DNA of 64,000 nucleotides from Tigheibacillus halophilus. Its GTDB lineage: Bacteria > Bacillota > Bacilli > Bacillales > Amphibacillaceae. Numbering within the stretch: position 1 is the stretch's first letter; each line of letters starts with the position of its first letter. This document shows, piece after piece, positions 49,976-58,001 of the stretch. The notes under the pieces are model-generated. The model was not told the origin of the DNA and ran no database searches. It saw nothing but the letters and a program-made list of their open reading frames with translations. Position numbers and translations under genes: made by a program. The DNA lies in assembly GCF_042683165.1 (NCBI RefSeq), contig NZ_JBHUIZ010000003.1, positions 868,001-932,000 of the forward strand, given 5' to 3'.

Positions 49976-51067
49976 TTACTGGCGAATCCGTTTTGCCCCT
50001 AAATATTTGTCTTTCCAATATGACCCATTCAAATCTGTAATTTCCACTCCACGCGCTTCACCGGCGTGGATAAATTGATTGTTGCCTAGATAAATCCCCA
50101 TATGGGAGGGGCCAGGTTGATACGTTTCAAAAAAAACTACATCACCCACAGATGGAGAAGAAACTGGAGAAGAAAAATTATATACTTCATTCACGGTTCT
50201 TGGCACGGTCATCCCTTGAGATTTGAAAACGTATTGAACAAATCCACTGCAATCAAATCCCTGCGGTGTTGCGCCTCCCCATACGTATGGCGTTCCGATC
50301 AGGGAGCGGGCAGCTGCTGTGATTCCAGTCTGATTAAATCCCTCTGCTTTTATCTGACTAGCCTCAGGATTTTGATCGTCTTTTGCTTGGGGTTTATCAC
50401 GTTGTTTTTTCTCTTTTTTCTCGGGGTTGACGGTATTAGAATTATTTTTTTCTTCTTTAGTTTTTACTTCGTAATCAGTCTGCTCAGGCTGCATATTTTT
50501 TTCTTCGGGGGTTTCCTTTAAAGTGATGGAGTTCGGGTGATCTGGTATGGAAAGATGTTGCTCTTCTTTGGCAATATGTAAAGCCTGGCCAGTCATAGGG
50601 CCGTAAATTCCATCGATTTCACCCTCATAATAACCAAAATGGCGTAGAGCCAGCTGGACTTTTTTAACCTTGTCGTTTTGCATACCGGGTTGAATTTCTT
50701 TGGCAAGCTGTTCTATCTTTTGCTGTTCTCGCTTTTTCAATGAAGCTTCCCTGGAGAATACTGATTTGGCATCTGCATTCATTTTCATTCCATCTGCCTG
50801 TTTATTATTTCCTTCCAATTTACTGATATGCCGGTCTATGACAATGCTGAAATCGCTTATTTTGTGATGCTCCGGGAGGGTTGACAGTTTCTGTTGCAGA
50901 AACCGGCTGCTTTTGCTATGATTACTGATTGCCAAACGGTTTTTATGCTGATCAAAAGATTTCTGTGCTGCCATTGTGACTTCACCATTGAAAATAAACG
51001 GCTGGCTAAGTACAAAACTATATAAGATGGTCTGCTTCACGACATTTTCCATCGTTTCACTTATCAT
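49976..51067 (-). CDS. NlpC/P60 cell-wall endopeptidase with peptidoglycan-binding domain
   Basis: 363 residues. An N-terminal hydrophobic segment (about 9-30) is a weak export signal. A lysine-rich helical part follows, then a PG_binding_1 domain (about 125-170, QPGMQNDKVKKVQLALRHFGYYEG), a long charged linker, and the NlpC/P60 domain (about 245-363) with the catalytic Cys in FDCSGFVQ, His in SHMGIYLG and third polar residue in FIHAGE. It probably cuts between D-glutamate and diaminopimelate in wall peptides. AAGGAGG precedes ATG 51067. The signal is atypical. Confidence 0.88.
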   Translation of the reverse strand: MISETMENVVKQTILYSFVLSQPFIFNGEVTMAAQKSFDQHKNRLAISNHSKSSRFLQQKLSTLPEHHKISDFSIVIDRHISKLEGNNKQADGMKMNADAKSVFSREASLKKREQQKIEQLAKEIQPGMQNDKVKKVQLALRHFGYYEGEIDGIYGPMTGQALHIAKEEQHLSIPDHPNSITLKETPEEKNMQPEQTDYEVKTKEEKNNSNTVNPEKKEKKQRDKPQAKDDQNPEASQIKAEGFNQTGITAAARSLIGTPYVWGGATPQGFDCSGFVQYVFKSQGMTVPRTVNEVYNFSSPVSSPSVGDVVFFETYQPGPSHMGIYLGNNQFIHAGEARGVEITDLNGSYWKDKYLGAKRIRQ

Positions 51068-51203
51068 GAATGTTTTTTCCTCCTTATTAGCGCCTTATAG
51101 ACTAGACTTTATGGAGAAAAAAGTATTTTTATGAATTACGCTTATGTTACAATGAAAGCAATGTCTTGATTTGATTGAAATGAACAAACGGGAGTGATGA
51201 TTG

Positions 51204-52160
51204 ATGAATGAAGGCGAGAAAGCTTATTTGAAGCTTTGCGAATACATTTTAAAATCAGGTGCAGAAAAACACGATCGCACGAATACCGGGACCTTTTCTG
51301 TGTTTGGGCAGCAGATACGTTTCGACTTACAAAAAGGATTCCCATTGCTGACGACAAAGAAAGTCCCATTTCGCCTTGTTGCCAGTGAACTGCTTTGGTT
51401 CATAAAGGGAGATACGAATATCCGTTTCCTGTTAGAGCATCGGAATCATATATGGAATGAATGGGCGTTTAAAAATTGGGTGGAAAGTGCTGCGTATGAG
51501 GGTCCTGACATGAAGGACTTTGGCAATCGAAGTCAGCAAGACAGCAAATTCAATGAACTATACAAAGAACAAATGGACAAATTCATCGAACGAATATTGA
51601 ACGATGATGCGTTCGCCCAGAAATATGGTGACCTGGGAGATGTATACGGTAAGCAGTGGCGCGCATGGAAAACATCTCAAAATGACACGATTGATCAGTT
51701 GCGAGATGTCATTGATGCGATTCGCAGCAATCCTGATTCCAGAAGGCACATCGTTTCCGCATGGAATCCGGAAGATATACCGAATATGGCTTTGCCGCCA
51801 TGCCATACACTGTTTCAATTTTACGTTGCGGAAAATAAGTTGTCTTGTCAGCTTTATCAAAGAAGTGCAGATATTTTCCTTGGGGTGCCATTCAATATAG
51901 CCAGCTACGCTTTGTTGACACACCTTATCGCGCATGAATGCGGGCTAGAAGTCGGCGAATTCATTCATACGTTCGGTGACGCTCATATTTATTCCAATCA
52001 TGTAGCGCAAATCAAAACGCAATTGTTGCGGGAACCGAAAGAACTACCCAAACTTATCTTGAATGAAAACAAATCATCTATTTTTGACTTTGATATGAGT
52101 GATTTCCATTTGGAAAATTACAATCCTTACCCAGCAATCAAAGCACCGATTGCCGTATGA
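51204..52160 (+). CDS. thyA: Thymidylate synthase
   Basis: Methylates dUMP to dTMP with methylene-tetrahydrofolate. The catalytic Cys is in LPPCHTLFQFYV, followed by QRSADIFLGVPFNIASYALL and, at the end, YNPYPAIKAPIAV. 318 residues, with the insertion of the Lactobacillus casei-type enzyme between the start and the catalytic region (about 90-140). GGAG nine bases before ATG 51204; the codon before it is an in-frame TTG. Paired with folA, which recycles the dihydrofolate that ThyA makes. Confidence 0.95.
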   Translation: MNEGEKAYLKLCEYILKSGAEKHDRTNTGTFSVFGQQIRFDLQKGFPLLTTKKVPFRLVASELLWFIKGDTNIRFLLEHRNHIWNEWAFKNWVESAAYEGPDMKDFGNRSQQDSKFNELYKEQMDKFIERILNDDAFAQKYGDLGDVYGKQWRAWKTSQNDTIDQLRDVIDAIRSNPDSRRHIVSAWNPEDIPNMALPPCHTLFQFYVAENKLSCQLYQRSADIFLGVPFNIASYALLTHLIAHECGLEVGEFIHTFGDAHIYSNHVAQIKTQLLREPKELPKLILNENKSSIFDFDMSDFHLENYNPYPAIKAPIAV

Positions 52161-52176
52161 AAGAGAGGATAATCAG

Positions 52177-52668
52177 ATGATCGCACTTTTGCTTGCAATG
52201 GATCGAAACCAAGTGATAGGACTGAACGGCGATATGCCTTGGCATTTGCCAAAAGATTTAGCCTTTTTTAAGAAAAAAACAACTGGACATACTGTAGTCA
52301 TGGGTAGGAAGACATTTGAATCCATTGGCAAACCATTACCGAACCGAAAGAATATCGTAGTGACCACCCAAAAACAAATTTCCTTCCCAGCTGGCGTAGA
52401 AGTGATACATGACCTTTCATCGCTTCAAAACTATCAAGAGGAACATCCAAGTGAAGAAATATTTGTCATTGGCGGAGGACATATATTTGAACAAATTTTG
52501 CCTTTTGCAGATAGAATGTACATTACCTATATTGATGAAGCTTTTCAGGGAGATACATATTTTCCGCCATTTCCTGCGTCGGAGTGGAAATTGATTTCTG
52601 AAAGGGAAGGTGAGAGAGACAATGCCAACCCGTATAAATATTATTTTCGCCAATATGATAGAAAATAA
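52177..52668 (+). CDS. folA: Dihydrofolate reductase
   Basis: 163 residues. MIALLLAMDRNQVIGLNGDMPWHLPKDL holds the Met20-loop and active-site Asp region (about 20-28), VVMGRKTFESIGKPLPNR near 42-59 binds NADPH and folate, and FVIGGGHIFEQILP follows near 97. Starts at ATG 52177 behind GAGAGGA, 17 bases after thyA. The same enzyme is called dfrA in B. subtilis. Confidence 0.95.
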   Translation: MIALLLAMDRNQVIGLNGDMPWHLPKDLAFFKKKTTGHTVVMGRKTFESIGKPLPNRKNIVVTTQKQISFPAGVEVIHDLSSLQNYQEEHPSEEIFVIGGGHIFEQILPFADRMYITYIDEAFQGDTYFPPFPASEWKLISEREGERDNANPYKYYFRQYDRK

Positions 52669-52685
52669 AAGGGAGGACAGTGGGG

Positions 52686-53264
52686 ATGAAAACTTGCGGT
52701 GTAGTCCTCGCCGGTGGTCAATCCAGAAGGATGGGGACGAATAAAGCTTTGCTGGAAATGAACAAAAAGCCAGTTGTTTCTGTCATTGGAGATGAGCTTG
52801 CACTTTGTGCAGATGAAGTCGCAGTTATAGCCAATGATGCAGGACCAATGTCATTCCTGCCTTGGCAGATCATCAGTGACAGATTTCCTGGGGATGGACC
52901 GCTTGCCGGTATTGAAACTGCCTTATACCATATTGATGCAGATGCGTTCTTATTTGCTGCTTGCGATATGCCTATGATCAATCATAAAATTTATCTGTAT
53001 ATGCTTCAGAAGTTACAGGATAATGATGCTGTTATTCCAGTTTATGAAAACCGTTTACATCCGCTTGCTGGAATATATCGAAAAAATGTATACGCAAAAA
53101 TTCAACTGCAATTGCAGCAAGGACAACGAAAGGTGACCAGCTTTTTTCAATATATCCACGCAAATTATGAAAAAGAGTTTACTGGTTTTAGCAATGAACA
53201 GCTGCAAAAACATTTTTTTAACATGAATTATCCTGAACAATATGAGCAGGCGAAACTATATTAA
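52686..53264 (+). CDS. mobA: Molybdenum cofactor guanylyltransferase / nucleotidyltransferase
   Basis: 192 residues. The nucleotide-binding LAGGQSRRMGTNKALL is near 8-23, with SDRFPGDGPLAGIETAL and FAACDMPMI (metal Asp) following. MobA attaches GMP to molybdopterin to give the guanine dinucleotide cofactor of DMSO-reductase family enzymes such as NarG, encoded at 59 kb. GGGAGGA, then ATG 52686. No other Moco gene is in the window. Confidence 0.91.
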   Translation: MKTCGVVLAGGQSRRMGTNKALLEMNKKPVVSVIGDELALCADEVAVIANDAGPMSFLPWQIISDRFPGDGPLAGIETALYHIDADAFLFAACDMPMINHKIYLYMLQKLQDNDAVIPVYENRLHPLAGIYRKNVYAKIQLQLQQGQRKVTSFFQYIHANYEKEFTGFSNEQLQKHFFNMNYPEQYEQAKLY

Positions 53265-53266
53265 GC

Positions 53267-53296
53267 TTGTTTATTTCTCAAAAAACGTGCTAAACT
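53267..53296 (+). promoter_or_regulatory. Candidate promoter of tatA-tatA-tatC
   Basis: TTGTTT (53267-53272), an 18-base spacer and extended -10 TG-C-TAAACT (53288-53296), 71 bases before the first tatA. Confidence 0.4.
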
Positions 53297-53366
53297 ATAC
53301 AAAGAAATAACAAACATTTTAATTGAAGTTATCGTTTCCATGATTATGATTAAAGAAGGTGAGAGG

Positions 53367-53561
53367 ATGCTTTCAAATATCGGTGTGCCGGGTTTGATTT
53401 TGATTCTGCTTGTTGCATTAATCGTTTTCGGACCTAAAAAGTTACCCGAGATTGGCAAAGCCGCAGGTCAAACGCTTCGTGAGTTTAAAAAGTCCACTAA
53501 GGATTTGACCAGTGACGTCACAGACGAAATAAAAGAAGCGAAAGAAGTAGTTAAAAAGTAA
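53367..53561 (+). CDS. tatA: Sec-independent translocase protein TatA, first copy
   Basis: 64 residues: short periplasmic start MLSNIG, hydrophobic helix (about 7-22), the FGPKKLPEIGKAAG hinge and amphipathic helix (23-45), then a charged tail. TatA forms the pore of the twin-arginine translocase. The frame opens at 53340, but GAAGGTGAG sets ATG 53367. A second, shorter TatA follows after 25 bases and tatC after that. Confidence 0.92.
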   Translation: MLSNIGVPGLILILLVALIVFGPKKLPEIGKAAGQTLREFKKSTKDLTSDVTDEIKEAKEVVKK

Positions 53562-53586
53562 GCTGCACTGATTGGAGTGATACAAT

Positions 53587-53757
53587 ATGCTTAGCAACAT
53601 CGGTATACCTGGATTGATTCTCATATTGATTGTTGCCCTGGTCATTTTCGGCCCTTCTAAATTGCCCGAAATTGGTAAAGCATTCGGTTCTTCCTTAAAG
53701 GAATTTAAGAATGCGGCGAAATCGGATAAGGACCATCAGCATAGTCAGCATTCCTGA
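53587..53757 (+). CDS. tatA: Sec-independent translocase protein TatA, second copy
   Basis: 56 residues starting MLSNIGIPGLILILIVAL, then FGPSKLPEIGKAFGSSLKEF, and a histidine-rich end (DKDHQHSQHS). It is clearly a tandem paralog of the gene just upstream: the first 40 residues are nearly the same, the tail differs. TTGGAGTG precedes ATG 53587. Being below 60 residues, it is easily missed. In Gram-positive TatAC systems TatA also does the work of TatB, so two TatA types could have specialised. Confidence 0.9.
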   Translation: MLSNIGIPGLILILIVALVIFGPSKLPEIGKAFGSSLKEFKNAAKSDKDHQHSQHS

Positions 53758-53768
53758 TGAAAAATACA

Positions 53769-53801
53769 AAAGGTGTAGGGGAAATCCTACATCTTTCTTT
53801 T
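53769..53801 (+). terminator. Hairpin between second tatA and tatC
   Basis: An 11-base stem with one G-U pair (53769-53779 with 53786-53796), a 6-base loop and a CTTTT exit, 28 bases before tatC. It could act as a partial terminator that keeps tatC below tatA. Confidence 0.55.
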
Positions 53802-53828
53802 GCTTTAACGCGGAGGTTATGAACAGAG

Positions 53829-54584
53829 ATGCCAAAAGAAAACGAACAACATATACAGGAAAAAGAAATGAACATGGTAGGGCACCTTTCAGAATTGCGT
53901 AATCGTCTGATTTTTATCGCTGTCTGGTTTATCTTATTTTTCGTCCTGGGTTTCATTTATGTCAAGGACATCTATCAATTCTTTGTTTTAAATTTGGATT
54001 TCAAACTGGCATCGACCAGTCCTGGTGATATAATTTGGATTTACTTCACGATGTCGGGTTTGGTTGGTTTAGTGGCAACCATCCCAGTCCTGGCATTGCA
54101 AATTTGGCTTTTTGTCAAACCTGCTTTGACCGACAAAGAGCGCAGAGCTTCTGTCGCTTATATACCGGCGTTGTTCATCTTATTCATTGCAGGTTTAGTT
54201 TTTGGGTATCTTGTTTTCACCAAACTCATATTTCCTTTTTTGCTGGATTTGAATGACGGCATGTTTCACATCATTTTTACAGTGGACAATTATTTCCACT
54301 TTTTGTTCCGGGTGACGATACCGTTCGCTATTTTATTCGAGATACCTGTTATTTCTATGTTTCTGACGAAAATAGGTATACTCACACCCGCATTTATGAA
54401 AAAGACAAGGAAGTATGCTTATTTTGTTTTGGTTATTGTTGGTGCAGCCGTGACACCGCCGGATTTTGTGCTGCAAGTTGTTGTAGCAATACCGCTCATA
54501 TTGCTTTACGAAATCAGTATCATTTTGTCAGGGGTTGTCTATCGGAAAAAGCTGAAACTGCATGAGCAATTTATGCAACAATAG
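53829..54584 (+). CDS. tatC: Sec-independent translocase protein TatC
   Basis: 251 residues with six transmembrane helices; receptor for twin-arginine signals. MNMVGHLSELRNRLIF (about 14-29) is the conserved cytosolic entry, KPALTDKERRASV near 98 and VGAAVTPPDFVLQVVVAIPL near 205 are further signatures. ATG 53829; the ribosome site GGAGG is 12 bases away, a long spacing consistent with modest expression. A candidate substrate in this window is the Rieske protein QcrA. Confidence 0.93.
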   Translation: MPKENEQHIQEKEMNMVGHLSELRNRLIFIAVWFILFFVLGFIYVKDIYQFFVLNLDFKLASTSPGDIIWIYFTMSGLVGLVATIPVLALQIWLFVKPALTDKERRASVAYIPALFILFIAGLVFGYLVFTKLIFPFLLDLNDGMFHIIFTVDNYFHFLFRVTIPFAILFEIPVISMFLTKIGILTPAFMKKTRKYAYFVLVIVGAAVTPPDFVLQVVVAIPLILLYEISIILSGVVYRKKLKLHEQFMQQ

Positions 54585-54610
54585 TTTTATGGAACAAAGG
54601 GGGAAGCAAC

Positions 54611-54832
54611 ATGCACACCTTTTATCAATTCATGATGAGCTACCGTGGCAAAAAAAAGCCAGATGACGAAAGCAGGCTGGCAGATTGGATGTTTTACGAC
54701 ACCGATTTTCCCAAGCATTCGCATTCCTATGATGAAGTCAGCGACTATTTGGAATCATTCAGCCCTTTCACAAATGCATTGTATGTCTTCGATGAAATGT
54801 GGCAGCTTTATCTGGACAAAGAGTCAAGTTGA
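54611..54832 (+). CDS. yozE: UPF0346 family protein YozE
   Basis: 73 residues, similar over its length to B. subtilis YozE: FYQFMMSYRGKKKPDDES, ADWMFYDTDFPKHSHSYDEVSDYLE and a final FDEMWQLYLD. The fold is a small helical SAM-like domain; function unknown. ATG 54611 behind AAAGGGGGAAG. Its end overlaps the following terminator. Confidence 0.88.
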   Translation: MHTFYQFMMSYRGKKKPDDESRLADWMFYDTDFPKHSHSYDEVSDYLESFSPFTNALYVFDEMWQLYLDKESS

Positions 54833-54859
54833 GCAATGATATCTCGCTTGACTTTTTTT
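54822..54859 (+). terminator. Terminator after yozE
   Basis: Stem AGTCAAG with CTTGACT (54822-54828 with 54847-54853), with inner GAG/CTC pairs, followed by seven T residues. Confidence 0.78.
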
Positions 54860-54977
54860 GTACCATTTTTTAAGTATGGCTCGAGTACTGTATCCGGAGA
54901 TGTATGATTGATTGCAGTACATGCTATCTTCAGATCTTCGGGGCTTACGTATTCTCTTCAAGAGCCGCTTTCATAAG

Positions 54978-55001
54978 ATTAAATCAAACGTTTGTTTTAA
55001 T
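54978..55001. promoter_or_regulatory. 24-base palindrome, probable repressor operator
   Basis: ATTAAA-n-CAAACGTTTG-n-TTTAAT is perfectly symmetric except for the two n positions. The size and symmetry are those of TetR-type operators. It lies 134 bases before the YqfQ-like gene with no regulator gene nearby. The rest of the gap 54860-55134 shows no convincing gene; TATAAT at 55098-55103 is a likely -10 for the downstream gene. Confidence 0.45.
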
Positions 55002-55134
55002 TTTACAATCGACAATATTTTCGCATAACGTAAATCTTTAGGGAGTTTTGCGGTTGCCCGGGAAATATTTCCTTTCACTCTTTGATGTGACACTGCGTAT
55101 AATATACAAGAACACAAAGAAAGAGTGATGAGGT

Positions 55135-55650
55135 ATGGTTTTTCCGCCACAGCGACCAGGTATGTTCGGCCCGATGAGTCCCTTTCAAAGACCTGGCAAT
55201 TTCCCAGTCCCCTCGCAAGGTACTGGTAATGGTTTAACCTCCATGCTGAAAGGTATTTTCGGAGCTGGAAATACAGGTTTTACGCAAACAGGCATGCCTT
55301 TTTCAAGTATGGCACAAACAGGAGTAGGTAGCGGCGGTTTTGCCGGTTCCCTGCAAAACATCCAACAAATACTGAAGATGGTTGAAACCACGGCGCCCAT
55401 GATTAAGCAATATGGACCTATGGTGAGAAATTTGCCTGCCATGTTCAAAATGATGAAAGCTCTCAGCAGTATGGAAAGCGGCGATGATGATAACAGTGAG
55501 GAGAGCGTGGAAAGCGAAGAAAAGGAAGAAGAAGGTAAGATCAATGAACCACATATCGCATCTGCAGAAACACCAATATCAACCGATCATACTCCCCCTG
55601 CCCAAAAACAGAAGCGTACTGGAGAATCTGTGCCGTTGTTATATATATAG
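55135..55650 (+). CDS. YqfQ/VrrA-like low-complexity protein
   Basis: 171 residues. A proline/glycine/glutamine-rich N-terminus (MVFPPQRPGMFGP, FQRPGNFP), a central helical block LQNIQQILKMVETTAPMIKQYGPMVRNLP (about 76-104, quoted in part as family-like), an acidic run EESVESEEKEEEG and the C-terminal SVPLLYI. This layout is that of the YqfQ (VrrA) family of Bacillus spore/cell proteins of unknown function. No signal peptide. Family assignment is by recollection of its pattern. Confidence 0.65.
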   Translation: MVFPPQRPGMFGPMSPFQRPGNFPVPSQGTGNGLTSMLKGIFGAGNTGFTQTGMPFSSMAQTGVGSGGFAGSLQNIQQILKMVETTAPMIKQYGPMVRNLPAMFKMMKALSSMESGDDDNSEESVESEEKEEEGKINEPHIASAETPISTDHTPPAQKQKRTGESVPLLYI

Positions 55651-55727
55651 ATAAAGCATTCTGCTTGCAATTAAAGCCCGAAAGATAAAAAATATAGATA
55701 ACGAAATGAATTTGGGAGGTGGCAAAC

Positions 55728-56678
55728 ATGACAGAAATGTACGCAACTTTTGCCGGGGGTTGTTTTTGGTGTATGGTAGAGCCTTTTGACCAGCAGCCAG
55801 GGATTAAATCTGTTGTTTCAGGATATACCGGCGGCCGAACGGAAAACCCGACGTACGAAGAAGTTTGCTCGGAGTCCACAGGACATGTAGAAGCGGTGCA
55901 AATTACATTTGATCCGAAACTGATGCCGTATGAAAAACTGCTGGAAACTTTCTGGCGTCAAATTGATCCGACGGATGCAGGCGGGCAATTTCATGATCGT
56001 GGGGAATCGTATCAAACAGCTATTTTTTACCACGACAAAGCCCAGAAGGAAGCTGCCGAGAAGTCCAAACAAAAGCTTCAGGAGAGCGGTAAATTCAAAA
56101 AGCCAATCGTGACAAAGATTCTGCCCGCACAAACATTTTACCCTGCAGAGACAAATCACCAGGACTATTACCGTAAAAATCCATTTCATTATGAAATGTA
56201 CAAGCAGGGCTCAGGAAGAAAAGCGTTCATTGAAAATAATTGGCAAGATGAAAATGTCTTTCAATCAAGGGAGCAGTTATCGCCAATGCAATACCATGTT
56301 ACACAGGAAAAAGGCACCGAACCACCTTTCCAAAATGAATATTGGGATAATGAGGAAGAGGGAATCTATACGGATATCGTATCTGGAAAGGTTTTATTCT
56401 CCTCCCGTGATAAATTTGACGCGGGCTGCGGTTGGCCAAGCTTTACCAAGCCAGTCGATCCAGAGGAAACGAAGGAATTACTTGATACTTCTCATGGCAT
56501 GCGCAGGGTAGAAGTAAGGAGTAAAACGGCAGATTCTCATTTGGGCCATGTATTCCCGGATGGCCCCAAAGAGCACGGCGGCCAACGATATTGCATGAAT
56601 TCTGCAGCAATGCGTTTTATCCCCAAAGGGAAAATGGCTGAAGAAGGTTATGAAGCATATTTACATTTGTTTGATTAA
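55728..56678 (+). CDS. msrAB: Bifunctional methionine sulfoxide reductase A/B
   Basis: Repairs both methionine sulfoxide epimers in proteins. MsrA domain (about 1-160) with GGCFWC at 10-15 and GHVEAVQITFDP near 46; MsrB domain (about 180-316) with DAGCGWPSF near 234 (resolving Cys) and the catalytic Cys in RYCMNSAAMRF near 293. The two CxxC pairs that bind structural zinc in many MsrB are absent, as in the zinc-free class. GGGAGG stands eight bases before ATG 55728. Confidence 0.94.
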   Translation: MTEMYATFAGGCFWCMVEPFDQQPGIKSVVSGYTGGRTENPTYEEVCSESTGHVEAVQITFDPKLMPYEKLLETFWRQIDPTDAGGQFHDRGESYQTAIFYHDKAQKEAAEKSKQKLQESGKFKKPIVTKILPAQTFYPAETNHQDYYRKNPFHYEMYKQGSGRKAFIENNWQDENVFQSREQLSPMQYHVTQEKGTEPPFQNEYWDNEEEGIYTDIVSGKVLFSSRDKFDAGCGWPSFTKPVDPEETKELLDTSHGMRRVEVRSKTADSHLGHVFPDGPKEHGGQRYCMNSAAMRFIPKGKMAEEGYEAYLHLFD

Positions 56679-56741
56679 CCTTTTAGGGTAAACATGTTAT
56701 GCTATAAAAGCACATCGTTCAAACAGCATTTTAATGAGAGA

Positions 56742-56773
56742 GGCTACTGAAAATTCTCGATTCCCCAGTAGCC
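56742..56773. other. Short inverted repeat after msrAB
   Basis: GGCTACTG (56742-56749) pairs with CAGTAGCC (56766-56773) across a 16-base loop. No T run follows; a second weak hairpin and TTTTTT (near 56805) come about 30 bases later. Role unclear; it could be part of the msrAB terminator. Confidence 0.35.
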
Positions 56774-56827
56774 CCTGAAAACAGACTTATACTGTTTCTG
56801 AGATTTTTTAAAGAGAGGGGTAACGCA

Positions 56828-57031
56828 TTGAATCACCATACTTGGGAAAACAGACCCACCATTAAACAAATTAGATGTGTTCATAATGATGCTAAAAAGT
56901 TTGTGGTAAATAACACGCTTACACCTGGGAAAATGTATGACGTCAAAAACGAAACGGAAGAATTTTACTTTATCATTGATAACAGTCACCGTATTGGTGG
57001 ATTTCACAAAGAATATTTTGATGAAGTTTAA
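56828..57031 (+). CDS. Small conserved protein, DUF6501-like
   Basis: 67 residues, TTG start 56828 behind AGAGAGGGG. IKQIRCVHNDAKKFVVNN, TPGKMYDVKNETEEFYFIID and GGFHKEYF form a short beta-rich domain that I recall as DUF6501 of bacilli. No membrane segment or catalytic motif. Function unknown. It stands alone between msrAB and a large inverted repeat. Confidence 0.7.
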   Translation: MNHHTWENRPTIKQIRCVHNDAKKFVVNNTLTPGKMYDVKNETEEFYFIIDNSHRIGGFHKEYFDEV

Positions 57032-57090
57032 ACCTGATCCTTTTAGACTATTCGGATGGTTGCGATGATGTAGCATACAAATAGAAAAAG

Positions 57091-57175
57091 CACTCAGTAA
57101 ATGGCATATGCGAAACTCCTTCAGCAGTATGTTAGACGTTTCTGTTTATGGAGCTGCGTATATGCCATTTGGGTG
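57091..57175 (-). repeat. Large inverted repeat / structured element
   Basis: Arms 57099-57119 and 57150-57170 are complementary with a few mismatches, and CACTC (57091-57095) pairs with GGGTG (57171-57175), giving a stem of about 25 pairs around a 30-base loop. On the minus strand the stem is followed by CTTTTTC, like an intrinsic terminator. No minus-strand gene lies to the right closer than acyP, beyond the ferredoxin gene. Confidence 0.5.
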
Positions 57176-57248
57176 ATAATCAAACGGTGCACTGATACAT
57201 TTGTTTGTAAGGGCCGGTTACACCAGAGCATTAAAGGAGGCGAAAATA

Positions 57249-57488
57249 GTGGCATTTGTAATTACATCGCCTTGTAAAGATGAAAAAGCCGGGGAATGTG
57301 TTGAAGTATGTCCGGTTGATTGCATTGAAGAAGGCAAAGATATGTTTTATATCGATCCGGATATCTGTATTGATTGCGGAGCATGCGAGGCTGTTTGTCC
57401 AGTTGAAGCAATTTATATGGAGGATGAAGTACCGGGGGAAGAAGAAAAGTATATAGCACTTAATCGTCAATTTTTTGAAGAACGATAA
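57249..57488 (+). CDS. fer: Ferredoxin (bacterial 2x cluster type)
   Basis: 79 residues. First cluster ligands C9-x7-C17-x3-C21-P, second CIDCGACEAVCP, the pattern of Bacillus ferredoxins, followed by an acidic C-terminus. Low-potential electron carrier. The frame runs upstream to 57201, but AAGGAGG (57235-57241) and the start AFVITSPC favour GTG 57249. Confidence 0.92.
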   Translation: MAFVITSPCKDEKAGECVEVCPVDCIEEGKDMFYIDPDICIDCGACEAVCPVEAIYMEDEVPGEEEKYIALNRQFFEER

Positions 57489-57491
57489 ATC

Positions 57492-57519
57492 AAAAAGCCG
57501 CTGATAAAAGCGGCTTTTT
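57492..57519. terminator. Bidirectional terminator between fer and acyP
   Basis: Perfect 11-base stem (57492-57502 with 57509-57519), a 6-base loop and T5 runs on both strands, between convergent genes. Confidence 0.88.
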
Positions 57520-57546
57520 GACATGAATGGGCATGATTGCATTGTT

Positions 57547-57819
57547 CTATTCAATGGAAAAAGTAGAAAATTCTTTTGATGAATCTTCTTTTTTTTCAAT
57601 TTCCATGTGTTCGACCTGTATGGAAGCATTCAATCCTGCTTGGACAGAATCCAAGTAGGCTTCAACAGATTCTTTCTCACCGGTAACTTCCATTTCGACG
57701 GTGCCATCCATTTTATTTTTAACCCACCCGGTTAAACCATATTCCAATGCTGCCAGTTTAGCCGTGAAACGGAATCCGACACCTTGCACGCGACCACTGA
57801 TTCGTACATGTGCAAACAA
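57547..57819 (-). CDS. acyP: Acylphosphatase
   Basis: Hydrolyses the carboxyl-phosphate bond of acyl phosphates. 90 residues from TTG 57819: AHVRISGRVQGVGFRF carries the catalytic Arg, and GLTGWVKNKMDGTVEMEVTG the catalytic Asn. The frame extends to ATG 57849, but AAAAAGGAG lies within that extension nine bases before the TTG, and 90 residues is the usual family length. Confidence 0.9.
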   Translation of the reverse strand: MFAHVRISGRVQGVGFRFTAKLAALEYGLTGWVKNKMDGTVEMEVTGEKESVEAYLDSVQAGLNASIQVEHMEIEKKEDSSKEFSTFSIE

Positions 57820-58001
57820 GGTAAACAACTCCTTTTTGAAAAACTTCATATATCTTTTCCCTGTTTAAGCAAAAAAAAATCTCTAAAAAAAACAAAATGC
57901 ATAAACAATTTTCCCACTTAATAAAAAAACATATTGAAAGCGGTTTAATAACGGAATTATTTGTTAATACATAATATAAGCATCCGACAAGATTTTGAAG
58001 A

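Noticed and set aside
54808..54957. Minus-strand open frame of 49 codons across the yozE terminator (sequence with SPEDLKIACTAINH)
   Set aside because: It has no start codon (preceded directly by a stop), no ribosome site, overlaps the yozE end and includes the terminator hairpin. A frame of this length is expected by chance. A decayed small gene linked to the 54978 palindrome is possible but unsupported.
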